This document shows, piece after piece, positions 42,890 to 50,578 of a DNA stretch of 50,578 bases; within the stretch, counting starts at the first letter, position 1, and each line of letters begins with the position of its first letter. Both the position numbers and the translations under genes were made by a program. Location of the stretch: assembly GCA_944380395.1 (NCBI GenBank), contig CALWHM010000012.1, positions 1 to 50,578 of the forward strand, in the 5' to 3' direction. The notes beneath the pieces were generated by a model, which saw nothing but the letters and a program-made list of their open reading frames with translations, was not told where the DNA came from and searched no databases. Origin of the DNA: an uncultured Clostridia bacterium (GTDB lineage Bacteria > Bacillota > Clostridia > Christensenellales > UBA3700).

Positions 42890-43165
42890 TCTCTCATAAG
42901 GCGGCTCACTTGCGAGAATATCGCGTCTAAGCCATTTAAGCAAAGATTACCCGAATTTGCGGGATCATCCAACTACGCAGCACCGGAAGGGATTCTTTCG
43001 GAAACGGAAAACATTTTCAACCCAGGGGGAGAATTTGCGTTTGTTGCGTTTATCCGAATTTTCCGTTAAAAAAAACAAAGGCAGGAGTATGGTTTTTACC
43101 ATATTCGTAAAATTGCAACGGCTAAGTGTCGCTGTAAACAAAAATATCTGAGGAGAGGAGGAAAG

Positions 43166-44062
43166 ATGCATATGAAGAAATTTTATTTTGTGGCTTGTTC
43201 CGGGTCGGATATGGATTCCAAGATGGCGGCGGAGTTCAAGCAAAAAAACAAAAACGCGTACGTACCCGCAAAAGACGGCGGCAAGTACGAGTTCCACGAC
43301 GAGCGCCTTTTTGCGCTTTCGGAAGCAACCGACGTGCAGATAATCGTATCGCACGGCTTTGAGTCGAGCGACGAGCTGCTGACCTATGCCGTCATTACGG
43401 CTGCCAAGTTGGCAAAAGATTCCGACTTGAACTGCGAAGTGACGTTTGAGAGCAGGAAGGAAAGGTCCAAGTTCGCGCCTTGGCTCATATCCGTGCCCGC
43501 CATTGAAAAGTATATGGAGTATTATCCGTATGTGCGTTCGGATTCGGGCGCGGTGGATTACCGCGAGGCGGAACCCGTGGACGCCGTAAGGGCGTTGGCG
43601 AACTTTGCCAAGCGCCTGATGGGCAAGACCTTGTTTACGGACGAATATGTCCGCAACGCTATGGACGATTACTATATGGCGGAAAACGGTGAAGGACGCG
43701 TTCCCGAAGCGGTGGAGAAATATTTTGCCGCAACGGCGCGCGAGCACGTGAAGGAGGAAGACAAGTCCGGCGCGAAGGACTTTGACTTTGAGCGCTGGAT
43801 GGAGGAAGCCATAAAGCGCGGCTCGAAGCAGGAGAGCGACGACGTCGAGGACCTGTTTGACGAGGACGACCTGTTTGACGAAGAGGAAGACGACTTTGAA
43901 GACCTTTTCGACGAAGAAGAGGACGAAGAAGAGGACGTGGAAGAGCTTCGCAAGAAGGTGGCTGAACAGAGGGCGGCTCTGTTAGAAAGACTCAGGAAGC
44001 TCAACAACTCCGACGACGACAGGCGCAAGCAGGAAAACGGCGGCGACGACGGCGAGGACTAA
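43166..44062 (+). CDS. Uncharacterised protein with long acidic repeat tail
   Basis: 298 residues. Residues 1-190 look like a folded domain of unknown family (FYFVACSGSDMDSKMAAEF opening; PWLISVPAIEKYMEYYP). From about 215 a low-complexity stretch of Asp/Glu/Phe/Leu repeats (DLFDEDDLFDEEEDDFEDLF) occurs, then a short basic coiled coil (EELRKKVAEQRAALLERLRK). The acidic repeat could bind cations or basic proteins. GGAGG four bases before the first ATG; ATG at 43172 is the alternative. Confidence 0.7.
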   Translation: MHMKKFYFVACSGSDMDSKMAAEFKQKNKNAYVPAKDGGKYEFHDERLFALSEATDVQIIVSHGFESSDELLTYAVITAAKLAKDSDLNCEVTFESRKERSKFAPWLISVPAIEKYMEYYPYVRSDSGAVDYREAEPVDAVRALANFAKRLMGKTLFTDEYVRNAMDDYYMAENGEGRVPEAVEKYFAATAREHVKEEDKSGAKDFDFERWMEEAIKRGSKQESDDVEDLFDEDDLFDEEEDDFEDLFDEEEDEEEDVEELRKKVAEQRAALLERLRKLNNSDDDRRKQENGGDDGED

Positions 44063-44166
44063 CGGTCAAGGAAGGGGAATCCGATAAGGGGGAATATCAC
44101 TCTAGATAAAACGGTCAAGGAAGGGGGATCGCCCGATAAGGGGGAAGCATCACCCTGGATAAGGGG
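44062..44166 (+). repeat. Two imperfect 50-bp direct repeats
   Basis: ACGGTCAAGGAAGGGG plus CCGATAAGGGGGAA plus ATCAC-C/T-CT-G/A-GATAA, twice in tandem. Purine-rich strand; no coding value. Confidence 0.65.
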
Positions 44167-44172
44167 GAGGGG

Positions 44173-44197
44173 AAGTGTGCCGAAAGGTGCACTTTTC
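44173..44197 (+). terminator. Weak intrinsic terminator
   Basis: AAGTGTGCC-GAAA-GGTGCACTT (two wobble pairs, GNRA loop) followed by TTTTCC; about 110 bases after the acidic protein gene. Confidence 0.55.
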
Positions 44198-44249
44198 CGA
44201 ACCTCTGCATCTTAAAACGCATAGCTTTGCGCTAACTTGCACAAGTGCG

Positions 44250-44590
44250 TAAATGTGTATGCGGCATTTTATATATTTTCCGATACAAAGGACTGCGTAT
44301 CAAACCGCAGGCGCAAAAATATGTGCAGAACAAATATTTTATAACTATATATTATAAAGCAGTTTAATTCTCTGTGATAACCGCCCGCTCTGCTTTTCGC
44401 GGAATTTTAAAAATTTAAAATTTAAGGCGCGTTGCTTCGCCTTAATGCTTGGGAAGGCGCATAAATGCGCGCGCGGCATTTTAATATCTTCCGATACAAA
44501 GGACTGCGTATTAAAGACCGCAGGCGCAAAAATATGTGCAGAACACATATTTTATAACTATATATTATAAAGTAGTTTAATTTTCATAGC
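44250..44590. repeat. Pair of long direct repeats
   Basis: About 105 bases at 44255-44368 recur at 44470-44585: shared blocks include CCGATACAAAGGACTGCGTA, CGCAGGCGCAAAAATATGTG and AACTATATATTATAAAG. No gene. The rest of 44063-44703 contains nothing else I can name. Confidence 0.6.
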
Positions 44591-44593
44591 AAA

Positions 44594-44622
44594 AAAGCCT
44601 TGAAGCGGCACTTCAAGGCTTT
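44594..44622. terminator. Terminator of alaS (bidirectional)
   Basis: AAAGCCTTGAAG / CTTCAAGGCTTT, a 12-bp perfect stem with a five-base loop. On the minus strand it is followed by TTTGC; on the plus strand by GTTCG. Confidence 0.8.
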
Positions 44623-44703
44623 GTTCGATTTATCATTGCGATTGGTTGTTGTGCCGCGTCGATTGGCGCGCATTATGTCGTCGCGGTTGTTTATTGCGCC
44701 GTT

Positions 44704-46473
44704 TTAGTCTATCGTGGCGCGTATGCGGCGCACTCCTGCGGAAGAAGAACCTTCTTTAAGCAGGGTAAAGTGGTGGAGCTGTCCCGTATGCTCGGCATGG
44801 GGACCGCCGCATATCTCCTTGGAAAAGTCGCCTATCGTATACACTTTGACCACATCGCCGTACTTGGAGCCGAACACACCCGTAGCGCCCGCTTCGCGCG
44901 CCTTTTCAATGGGCATTTCCTCGCAGGTGACGGTAAGGTCGCGCTTTATTTGTTCGTTCACCAAATCTTCCACCTGTTTTTTCTCCTCGTCTGTGAGGGG
45001 ACGGTCGAAGTTGAAGTCAAAGCGCAGGCGTTCGGAAGTTATATTGCTGCCTTTTTGGCTTATGTCGTCCTTGCCCAGCACTTTTTTGAGGGCGGCAAGC
45101 AGAAGGTGTGTGGCGGTGTGCAGATATACGGTGCGTTCGCCCGTGTCGGCAAGTCCGCCCTTGAATTTTTGCTCCGCGCCCGCGTGCGACTTGGCTTGAT
45201 GGTCTTCAAACGCCTTGCGGTAGCCGTCCATATCCACCTTAAAGCCGCGCTCCGCCGCAAGTTCGACGGTCATTTCTATGGGGAAGCCGAAAGTATCGTA
45301 AAGCCTGAATGCGGTCTTGCCGTTTAAGGTATCGCCCTGCACCCATTTGAGCACTTTCTCCATCTCCTTAATGCCGTTTTCCAGCGTTTTGGAGAATTTT
45401 TCTTCTTCCTTGGCTATTTCGGAGATTATCTTATCCTTGTTAGCTTCCAGCTCCGAATACACGCCCTTATACTTGTCGATGTACATTTGAGCTATTTCGG
45501 TGAGCAGAGCGCTGTCTATATCAATGGTGCGGGCAAAGCGAATGGCGCGCCTCAAAAGGCGGCGCAGCACGTAGCCCTGATCCACGTTGGAAGGGACAAT
45601 GCCTTTCTCATCGCCTATAAGGAAGGTGGAAGTGCGCATATGGTCGGCAATGATGCGCATAGCGCGCGTAACGTTCTCGTCCTCGCCGTACTTCTTGCCG
45701 CTCATCTTTTCCAAGCGTTCTATTATGTCTGCAAAAAGGTCGGTTTCATACACGGACTTGTAGCCGTTGAGCATGCAAAGCGTGCGCTCCAAGCCCATAC
45801 CCGTATCCACGTTCTTTTGGGAAAGAGGGGTATAAGTGCCGTCGGGGTGGCGGTAAAATTCCATAAAGACGTTGTTCCATATCTCCACCCATTTGCCGCC
45901 GTCTTCTGCGGGGGAAGGGTTGCCCTCCACTTTTTTGCCCGTGTCCACGAATATCTCCGTATCTCCGCCGCAGGGACCCGTGGTGGAGGCTATCCACCAA
46001 TTGTGAGCCTTGGGCAGGTAGAATATTCTGTCTTCGGGAATGCCATGGCTCTTCCACTCGTTTGCGGCAACTTCGTCGCGGGGGCAGTCCTCATCGCCGG
46101 CAAACACCGTTACCGCCAACTTTTCGCGCGGGATACCCAGGACCTCGGTCAAAAATTCGTAGCTGAACGCGATGGACTCCTTCTTGAAATAATCGCCGAG
46201 CGACCAGTTGCCCAGCATTTCAAAGAAGGTGCAGTGAGTGGCGTCACCCACTTCGTCTATGTCGCCCGTGCGCACGCACTTCTGCACGTCGGTCAGGCGC
46301 TTGCCCGCGGGGTGCTTTTGTCCCAAAAGGTAGGGCACCAGCGGGTGCATGCCCGCGGTGGTGAAGAGCACGGACGGGTCGTTTTCCGGAATGAGTGAAG
46401 CGGAAGGGATGATTGCGTGTCCCTTCGATGCGAAAAATTGCAAATACTTTTCTCTTAATTCGTACGATTTCAT
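44704..46473 (-). CDS. alaS: Alanyl-tRNA synthetase, short form
   Basis: 589 residues against about 870 in the standard enzyme. The catalytic class II domain is complete (FFEMLGNWSLGDYF motif 2 at about 84; GMGLERT motif 3 at about 225) with the tRNA acceptor-binding helical domain. The editing-type zinc site follows: HTATH (452-456) and CGGPH (555-559). Missing are the beta-barrel segment that normally precedes the HxxxH motif (residues jump from LADTGERTVY to HTATH) and the whole C-terminal C-Ala domain: the chain ends at GVRRIRATID. Its -10 box lies ten bases before the ATG with no ribosome site. Confidence 0.92.
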   Translation of the reverse strand: MKSYELREKYLQFFASKGHAIIPSASLIPENDPSVLFTTAGMHPLVPYLLGQKHPAGKRLTDVQKCVRTGDIDEVGDATHCTFFEMLGNWSLGDYFKKESIAFSYEFLTEVLGIPREKLAVTVFAGDEDCPRDEVAANEWKSHGIPEDRIFYLPKAHNWWIASTTGPCGGDTEIFVDTGKKVEGNPSPAEDGGKWVEIWNNVFMEFYRHPDGTYTPLSQKNVDTGMGLERTLCMLNGYKSVYETDLFADIIERLEKMSGKKYGEDENVTRAMRIIADHMRTSTFLIGDEKGIVPSNVDQGYVLRRLLRRAIRFARTIDIDSALLTEIAQMYIDKYKGVYSELEANKDKIISEIAKEEEKFSKTLENGIKEMEKVLKWVQGDTLNGKTAFRLYDTFGFPIEMTVELAAERGFKVDMDGYRKAFEDHQAKSHAGAEQKFKGGLADTGERTVYLHTATHLLLAALKKVLGKDDISQKGSNITSERLRFDFNFDRPLTDEEKKQVEDLVNEQIKRDLTVTCEEMPIEKAREAGATGVFGSKYGDVVKVYTIGDFSKEICGGPHAEHTGQLHHFTLLKEGSSSAGVRRIRATID

Positions 46474-46483
46474 AATTGTTTAT

Positions 46484-46512
46484 ATTATATATTGTACGAT
46501 ATGATTTGGCAA
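46484..46512 (-). promoter_or_regulatory. Promoter of alaS, implying a leaderless mRNA
   Basis: Minus-strand TTGCCA (46507-46512), 17-base spacer, TATAAT (46484-46489). Ten bases to the ATG at 46473. Confidence 0.75.
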
Positions 46513-46562
46513 ATGCTTTAAGCAATTTTCATAAAATAATCTTACCTGCACACAACAAAGTT

Positions 46563-47996
46563 ATGCAAATAAACTATTCAAAGGCGGCAAACGCCGTGCA
46601 GAGCGAGTTTTCCGCGGATACGGACATACTGCGCATGGACTTCACCGTGGGCGGCAGGGCGGCGGCGCTGTTTTATATAGACGGATTCGTGGACAAGATA
46701 GCCTTTGAATCGTGCATACTGCGCCCGATAAAGCGGCTGGAAACGCTGGAATATCCGTATGCGGACAAGATAAATCAGGCAACTTCGCTCACGACTCCTA
46801 TGAAAAAAGTGCAAACGCCCGAAGAAGCCGCAAAGACGGTGACGGAAGGCGACATCGCGCTTATAATAGACGGGGCGGAGAGCATATTCATCTTTTCCGA
46901 GCGCGCCTATCAGACAAGGGGCATACAAGAGCCGCCCGTGACCAACGTGCTGCGCGGACCGAGGGAAGGGTTTGTGGAGGACGTAAAGATAAATATGACC
47001 ATGCTCCGCCGCAAATTGAAAACGCCAAAACTCACCTTCAAAAAGGCGTTCGTGGGCAAGTACACGGACACCGCCGTGGTCATATGTTATATAGACGGCG
47101 TGGCTTCTCCCGACGTGGTGGACGAAGTGGAAAAGCGCATAAACGCGATAAATATGGACGGCGTTGTGGAATCTTCATACGTGGCGCGGTACTTGGAAAC
47201 GAATTACCGCTCTTTGTTCACGCAGGTGGGCACAAGCGAAAAGCCGGACATCATCGCGGCAAAAATGCTGGAAGGCAGGGTGGCGGTAATAGTGGACGGC
47301 TCCCCTATGGTGCTCACAGTCCCTTTTATCTTGTTTGAGCACTTCCAGGCAAGCGAGGATTATTATATCAAATCCTTCCGCGCTTCCTTTATCCGCATAG
47401 TGCGCCTTATGGCGCTTGTGCTGGCAATAGCTCTGCCGGGCGCGTATGTGGCTTTGCAGGAATATCAATATCAGATGTTTCCGCTCAAATTTTTGATATC
47501 CATTATGAATTCCATATACGGAATACCGTTCACACCCACCCTAGAAATGCTATGTATACTTATCATCTTTGAAATTCTCAATGAAGCCAGCGTGCGAATG
47601 CCGCGTTACGTGGGTATGGCGCTGTCTGTCGTGGGCGCGATAGTGCTGGGAGAAACGGCGGTGAACGCGGGACTTTTTTCCACGCCCGCCATATTGGTCA
47701 TATCCGTATCCACGATAGGGCTTTACTGCGTGCCCGACGCCACGGAAGCGGGGAGTATTCTGCGCGTGCTGTTTGTGGCGATAGCGGGCGTTGCGGGGTT
47801 GATGGGGCTTATTTTGGCGGCGCTTGCCCTGATAGCGTATTTGGCGGATATGCGCAGTTTCGGCACGTCGTATCTTGCGCCGTTCGCGCCGCTGATAGAG
47901 CGCGATTGGCAGGACGGATTGATAAAAGAGAGCGTGCGCGATATGACGGAGCGCCCTTATTCAATACCCACTTATAACAGGGTGCGCAGGAGGTAA
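46563..47996 (+). CDS. Spore germination receptor subunit A (GerA family)
   Basis: 477 residues. N-terminal soluble domain (about 1-270) with the family landmarks QEPPVTNVLRGPREGF and GRVAVIVDGSPMVLTVP, then about five membrane helices to the basic C-terminus. GerA subunits form the ion-channel/nutrient-receptor complex in the spore inner membrane. The ATG at 46563 is chosen by alignment with the family; no ribosome site is clear and the frame is open to 46476. First gene of gerA-gerB-gerC. It diverges from alaS with 89 bases between. Confidence 0.9.
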   Translation: MQINYSKAANAVQSEFSADTDILRMDFTVGGRAAALFYIDGFVDKIAFESCILRPIKRLETLEYPYADKINQATSLTTPMKKVQTPEEAAKTVTEGDIALIIDGAESIFIFSERAYQTRGIQEPPVTNVLRGPREGFVEDVKINMTMLRRKLKTPKLTFKKAFVGKYTDTAVVICYIDGVASPDVVDEVEKRINAINMDGVVESSYVARYLETNYRSLFTQVGTSEKPDIIAAKMLEGRVAVIVDGSPMVLTVPFILFEHFQASEDYYIKSFRASFIRIVRLMALVLAIALPGAYVALQEYQYQMFPLKFLISIMNSIYGIPFTPTLEMLCILIIFEILNEASVRMPRYVGMALSVVGAIVLGETAVNAGLFSTPAILVISVSTIGLYCVPDATEAGSILRVLFVAIAGVAGLMGLILAALALIAYLADMRSFGTSYLAPFAPLIERDWQDGLIKESVRDMTERPYSIPTYNRVRRR

Positions 47997-47997
47997 T

Positions 47998-49125
47998 ATG
48001 GGAAAGACCACGAATGTGATATACCCCAATCAGGTCGCCCTTTTGGCGTTTATCGCATCCATCACCTTTAAGGTGGTAATGCTTCCGCAATATTTGGCGG
48101 GAGATGCGGGCAGAGCTGCGCCCATAGCAATGGCGTATCTTATGGCGATAGAAGTGATGGAGTTTGTCATAATTTACGGGGTGATAAAGCGCACTTCGCT
48201 TTTGCAGGCGCACATTCCCGAGGCGCTCAAAGCCGTGTTTATCTTGCTCGTGTCCGCGTCCAGCTACTTTAAGACGGTGGTGCTCTCCGCGGAGGCGGTG
48301 TCTTACATCTCCGGCACGCTCTTTGATAACGGCTTGTGGCGGCTGATAGTTTTGGCATATATGCCGTGCTTGGTGTATATCTCCTATAAGGGCGGAAACG
48401 TGCTGGCGCGCACGGCGCAGATAGTGTTTTGGTTTATCGCCGTATCTTTATTGTTCAACGTGCTGTTTGCGCACTTCAACGGGGACATAGGCAACCTTAT
48501 GCCCGTGCGTTTTTCTGGGGAAGTGATGAAGGCGTGCGACAGGCATTTGGTTTGGTTCGGGGACTTTACGCCCTTCTTATTTCTCACTGTGGCGCGCCCC
48601 GCAAAGCCGCAGAAAGTGCGCTTGCCCGTAATGATAGGGCTGTGTTTTGCGGCAGCGGTGGCTTTTATGATGATATTCATCACCGCATACGGCGGCGGCA
48701 GCGTGATGGTGAGCAACGCCTTTAACAAGATAGCCGTATTCAACCGCATATCCCTGCTTCTGGGCACGGTGGACTTCCCCACGGTGTGTTCGTGGCTGAT
48801 GATGTCCGTGATAAAGCTGGCGCTTATCGTGTACGGAGTTGTGGAAGGGCTGACGTATTTTTTCAAAAAGCGGCTTATAGTCGCGCTTTTGACGGGCATA
48901 GCGCTTTCGCTCACGCTGTTTTTCGGCATATCGGATATGGACATATCCTATAAATTGGCGGTATCGCCCATAAGGTACGCTGTGGGCGCCGTGGAGTATC
49001 TGCTCCCGCCGGCGGTATATTTGAGCGTGCGTATCTTCGATAAAACAAGCGTGCAATTTGACAGCACAAACGTGGACGCGGAAGAATTGCGCAAGGAGGG
49101 AAAATGCAGAGAAGGCAAAGGATAG
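47998..49125 (+). CDS. Spore germination receptor subunit B (GerB permease)
   Basis: 375 residues, ten membrane helices, of the GerAB family related to amino acid permeases (VIYPNQVALLAFIASITFKVV start). It would bind the germinant. GGAGG lies five bases before the ATG, and it starts just after the gerA stop. It overlaps gerC by 22 bases. Confidence 0.9.
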   Translation: MGKTTNVIYPNQVALLAFIASITFKVVMLPQYLAGDAGRAAPIAMAYLMAIEVMEFVIIYGVIKRTSLLQAHIPEALKAVFILLVSASSYFKTVVLSAEAVSYISGTLFDNGLWRLIVLAYMPCLVYISYKGGNVLARTAQIVFWFIAVSLLFNVLFAHFNGDIGNLMPVRFSGEVMKACDRHLVWFGDFTPFLFLTVARPAKPQKVRLPVMIGLCFAAAVAFMMIFITAYGGGSVMVSNAFNKIAVFNRISLLLGTVDFPTVCSWLMMSVIKLALIVYGVVEGLTYFFKKRLIVALLTGIALSLTLFFGISDMDISYKLAVSPIRYAVGAVEYLLPPAVYLSVRIFDKTSVQFDSTNVDAEELRKEGKCREGKG

Positions 49126-50255
49126 GGCGCTTGGGCGGCTACAAATGGCTGATAATAGTGGTGATAGCGGTGGTGCTTATCGGCTTTGACTTGCTTTCGG
49201 ACAACGCGAGCATTGTCAACCGCGGCATGGTGGTGGGACTTGCCATAGACAGCGGCGGGGATCTCATAGAACTTGCCGCGCAGGTCATCTTGCCGGGCAG
49301 TGAGGGCGCTTCTTCCGGCGGCAACGACTTTATGATATTCACTTCTTCCGGGGAAACTATGCAGGACGCCATAGAAAAACTTTCCGTATCTATGGGCATA
49401 AAGGCTTCCTTGGCGCACTGCACCTTGGTAATATTGGGGGAAGATCTGCTCCGCACCAAGTGCGAAAGCACGCTGAAACACCTGATACGTTCGCCTTATT
49501 TTGCGGACAACACGCTGCTTGTGGCGGCTTTGGGCAAGGCAAAGGACGTGCTTGCGGCTAAAGTGCCCATAAACGACGCTGCTTCTTACCATATGCAGCG
49601 AATGATGCAGGGCGTTCAGCGCGAAGCGGGCGTGAATATCTGCACGGTCAAGGACTATTTTGCCAATTATTATTATATCGGCGGAGCGAATTATATGCCT
49701 ATGGCGGTGGTGGAAGACTGCGAATTTTCACCCACCGGTCCCGACAAGAACGGGGAGGAGGGCGCTCAGCTTTTGGACCTTTCCCGCACCTTGGTTTTGA
49801 CAAGAGAAGGGTACGGCTTTGTGCTGGATCACGACGCGTCGCGCGGACTCAGCTTTGTGAAGGGCAGACTGAACGACGGCACGCTCATCTTCACTGCGGA
49901 CTGCTCGGAAGAGCGCGACGTCGTGGTCTTGGACAGCAAGTGCACGCTCAGCGTGAAAAGCGAAAATGAAGTCACGGCAAAAGTGAAGGTCAAAGTAAAG
50001 CGCAACGACCTGCCCACCGCCCAGAAGGGTATGATAGTCAACGCATTGAGTGAGCGCGAACGCGAACGTATCCGCGAAAGCGTGCGCGGGCAGATAATCG
50101 CCTGCTTTGAAGAGGGACAAAAACAGGATATAGACGTCTTCCACTTGGGCGAACACATCTACCGCAAATACGGTGAAGAGTGGCGCAAAAATCAGAACAA
50201 ACTCTACATCCGCAATATAAAATTCGACGCGCAAATCGAACTTGCGGTGAAATAA
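49104..50255 (+). CDS. Spore germination receptor subunit C (Ger(x)C family)
   Basis: 383 residues. Homology to GerC runs throughout (VVGLAIDSG near residue 43; LLVAALGKAKDVL; the C-terminal VKVKRNDLP and HLGEHIYRKYGEEW). Typical GerC is a lipoprotein, but the N-terminus here is one membrane helix (WLIIVVIAVVLIGFDLL) without a cysteine, so it should be held by the helix and not lipidated. AAGGAGGG precedes the ATG. The gene ends six bases before a copy of the repeat-island series. Confidence 0.88.
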   Translation: MQRRQRIGRLGGYKWLIIVVIAVVLIGFDLLSDNASIVNRGMVVGLAIDSGGDLIELAAQVILPGSEGASSGGNDFMIFTSSGETMQDAIEKLSVSMGIKASLAHCTLVILGEDLLRTKCESTLKHLIRSPYFADNTLLVAALGKAKDVLAAKVPINDAASYHMQRMMQGVQREAGVNICTVKDYFANYYYIGGANYMPMAVVEDCEFSPTGPDKNGEEGAQLLDLSRTLVLTREGYGFVLDHDASRGLSFVKGRLNDGTLIFTADCSEERDVVVLDSKCTLSVKSENEVTAKVKVKVKRNDLPTAQKGMIVNALSERERERIRESVRGQIIACFEEGQKQDIDVFHLGEHIYRKYGEEWRKNQNKLYIRNIKFDAQIELAVK

Positions 50256-50261
50256 ATATCA

Positions 50262-50578
50262 GGCGCCGAATGAAAGTGCCGTACGATAAAACTATAATCA
50301 AGGCGAAAAACAACTTCGTACGGCACTTTGCGCCTACGCTTTAAGGGAAAACCCGGGCATTCGAAAACGACTTAAACGGTAAGAACGCACCATTGCGCAT
50401 TGCGGCTGAACTTGGTTCCGCCGCAAAATCGTTTTCTTGAGCCTCGGTTTTCCCTTCTTTTCGCGCCGAGTAAGCTTTAAGTCTTATAATACTTAAGCGC
50501 GAAAATTCAACCCTTTCCGCCTCATTCGTTCGGCTAGCCTCACTCATTCGGAAAACTTGCACATCAAGTTTTATAGGT
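50262..50578. repeat. Start of a fourth repeat island (cut by window end)
   Basis: HP1 with arms AAAGTGCCGTACG and CGTACGGCACTTT, then HP2 AAGGGAAAACC / GGTTTTCCCTT whose loop holds a nested GAAAACGA / TCGTTTTC stem, then HP3 TTTTCGCGCC / GGCGCGAAAA. It begins six bases after the gerC stop. Confidence 0.72.

Overview
The window looks like a chromosome segment of an anaerobic, spore-forming, Gram-positive bacterium of the Clostridia, probably an uncultured gut-type lineage. The evidence is a GerA/GerB/GerC spore germination operon, a SpoIVFB-type protease inside a maf-mreB-min-spoIVF-rplU-prp-rpmA gene order like that of Bacillus and Clostridium, an oxygen-sensitive class III ribonucleotide reductase, a dnaG-rpoD-trmK-nif3 cluster, and L27 with the Firmicutes N-terminal extension. 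Taxonomy is inferred from gene content only. No rRNA or tRNA gene is visible.

Layout. 1-285: end of a TauE/SafE permease. 366-7010 (minus): a six-gene polyamine operon (speD, a basic amino acid decarboxylase, speE, speB, carboxynorspermidine dehydrogenase, nspC) behind a strong promoter and a 320-nt structured leader that ends in a terminator-like hairpin against the speD ribosome site. 7066-11663: a MITE, an esterase lipoprotein and several envelope proteins, ending with a YhhN-family membrane protein. 11.8-13.4 kb: gene-free repeat island I. 13488-16339: nrdD-nrdG. 16.3-18.0 kb: repeat island II. 18082-19086 (minus): dgt. 19274-25118: dnaG, rpoD, trmK, a Nif3-like gene, a zinc-ribbon protein and a membrane protein. 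25329-26980: pit and its DUF47 partner. 27.0-28.5 kb: repeat island III. 28588-37288: ppx, maf, an mreB-like gene, ttcA-like, minD, minE, a 57-residue membrane protein, spoIVFB-like, rng, rplU, prp, rpmA. 37394-38635: an accessory pair, a membrane protein and a divergent XRE regulator sharing two operators. 38.8-39.4 kb: a tandem array of 17-bp dyads at exact 51-bp spacing. 39690-44062: a DNA glycosylase, a NYN-like protein, a leucine-rich-repeat gene broken by a MITE, a 35-residue ORF and an acidic protein. 44704-46473 (minus): an unusually short alaS. 46563-50255: gerA-gerB-gerC, followed by the start of a fourth repeat island.

The most unusual material is non-coding. About 5 kb consists of repeat islands built from hairpins. 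Their stem sequences differ between copies, but in each copy the two arms change together, including a G-U step. Two islands show an inverted arrangement of the hairpin series, and three copies begin directly after a stop codon. A related dyad module has expanded into the perfectly periodic 51-bp array. Two MITEs of one family also have terminal repeats that match within an element but differ between elements. Several genes (yhhN, dgt, rng, xre, alaS) have consensus-like promoters whose -10 box ends only 6-11 bases before the start codon, which predicts leaderless mRNAs.

All calls come from reading the sequence and known family motifs. No database search or folding program was run.
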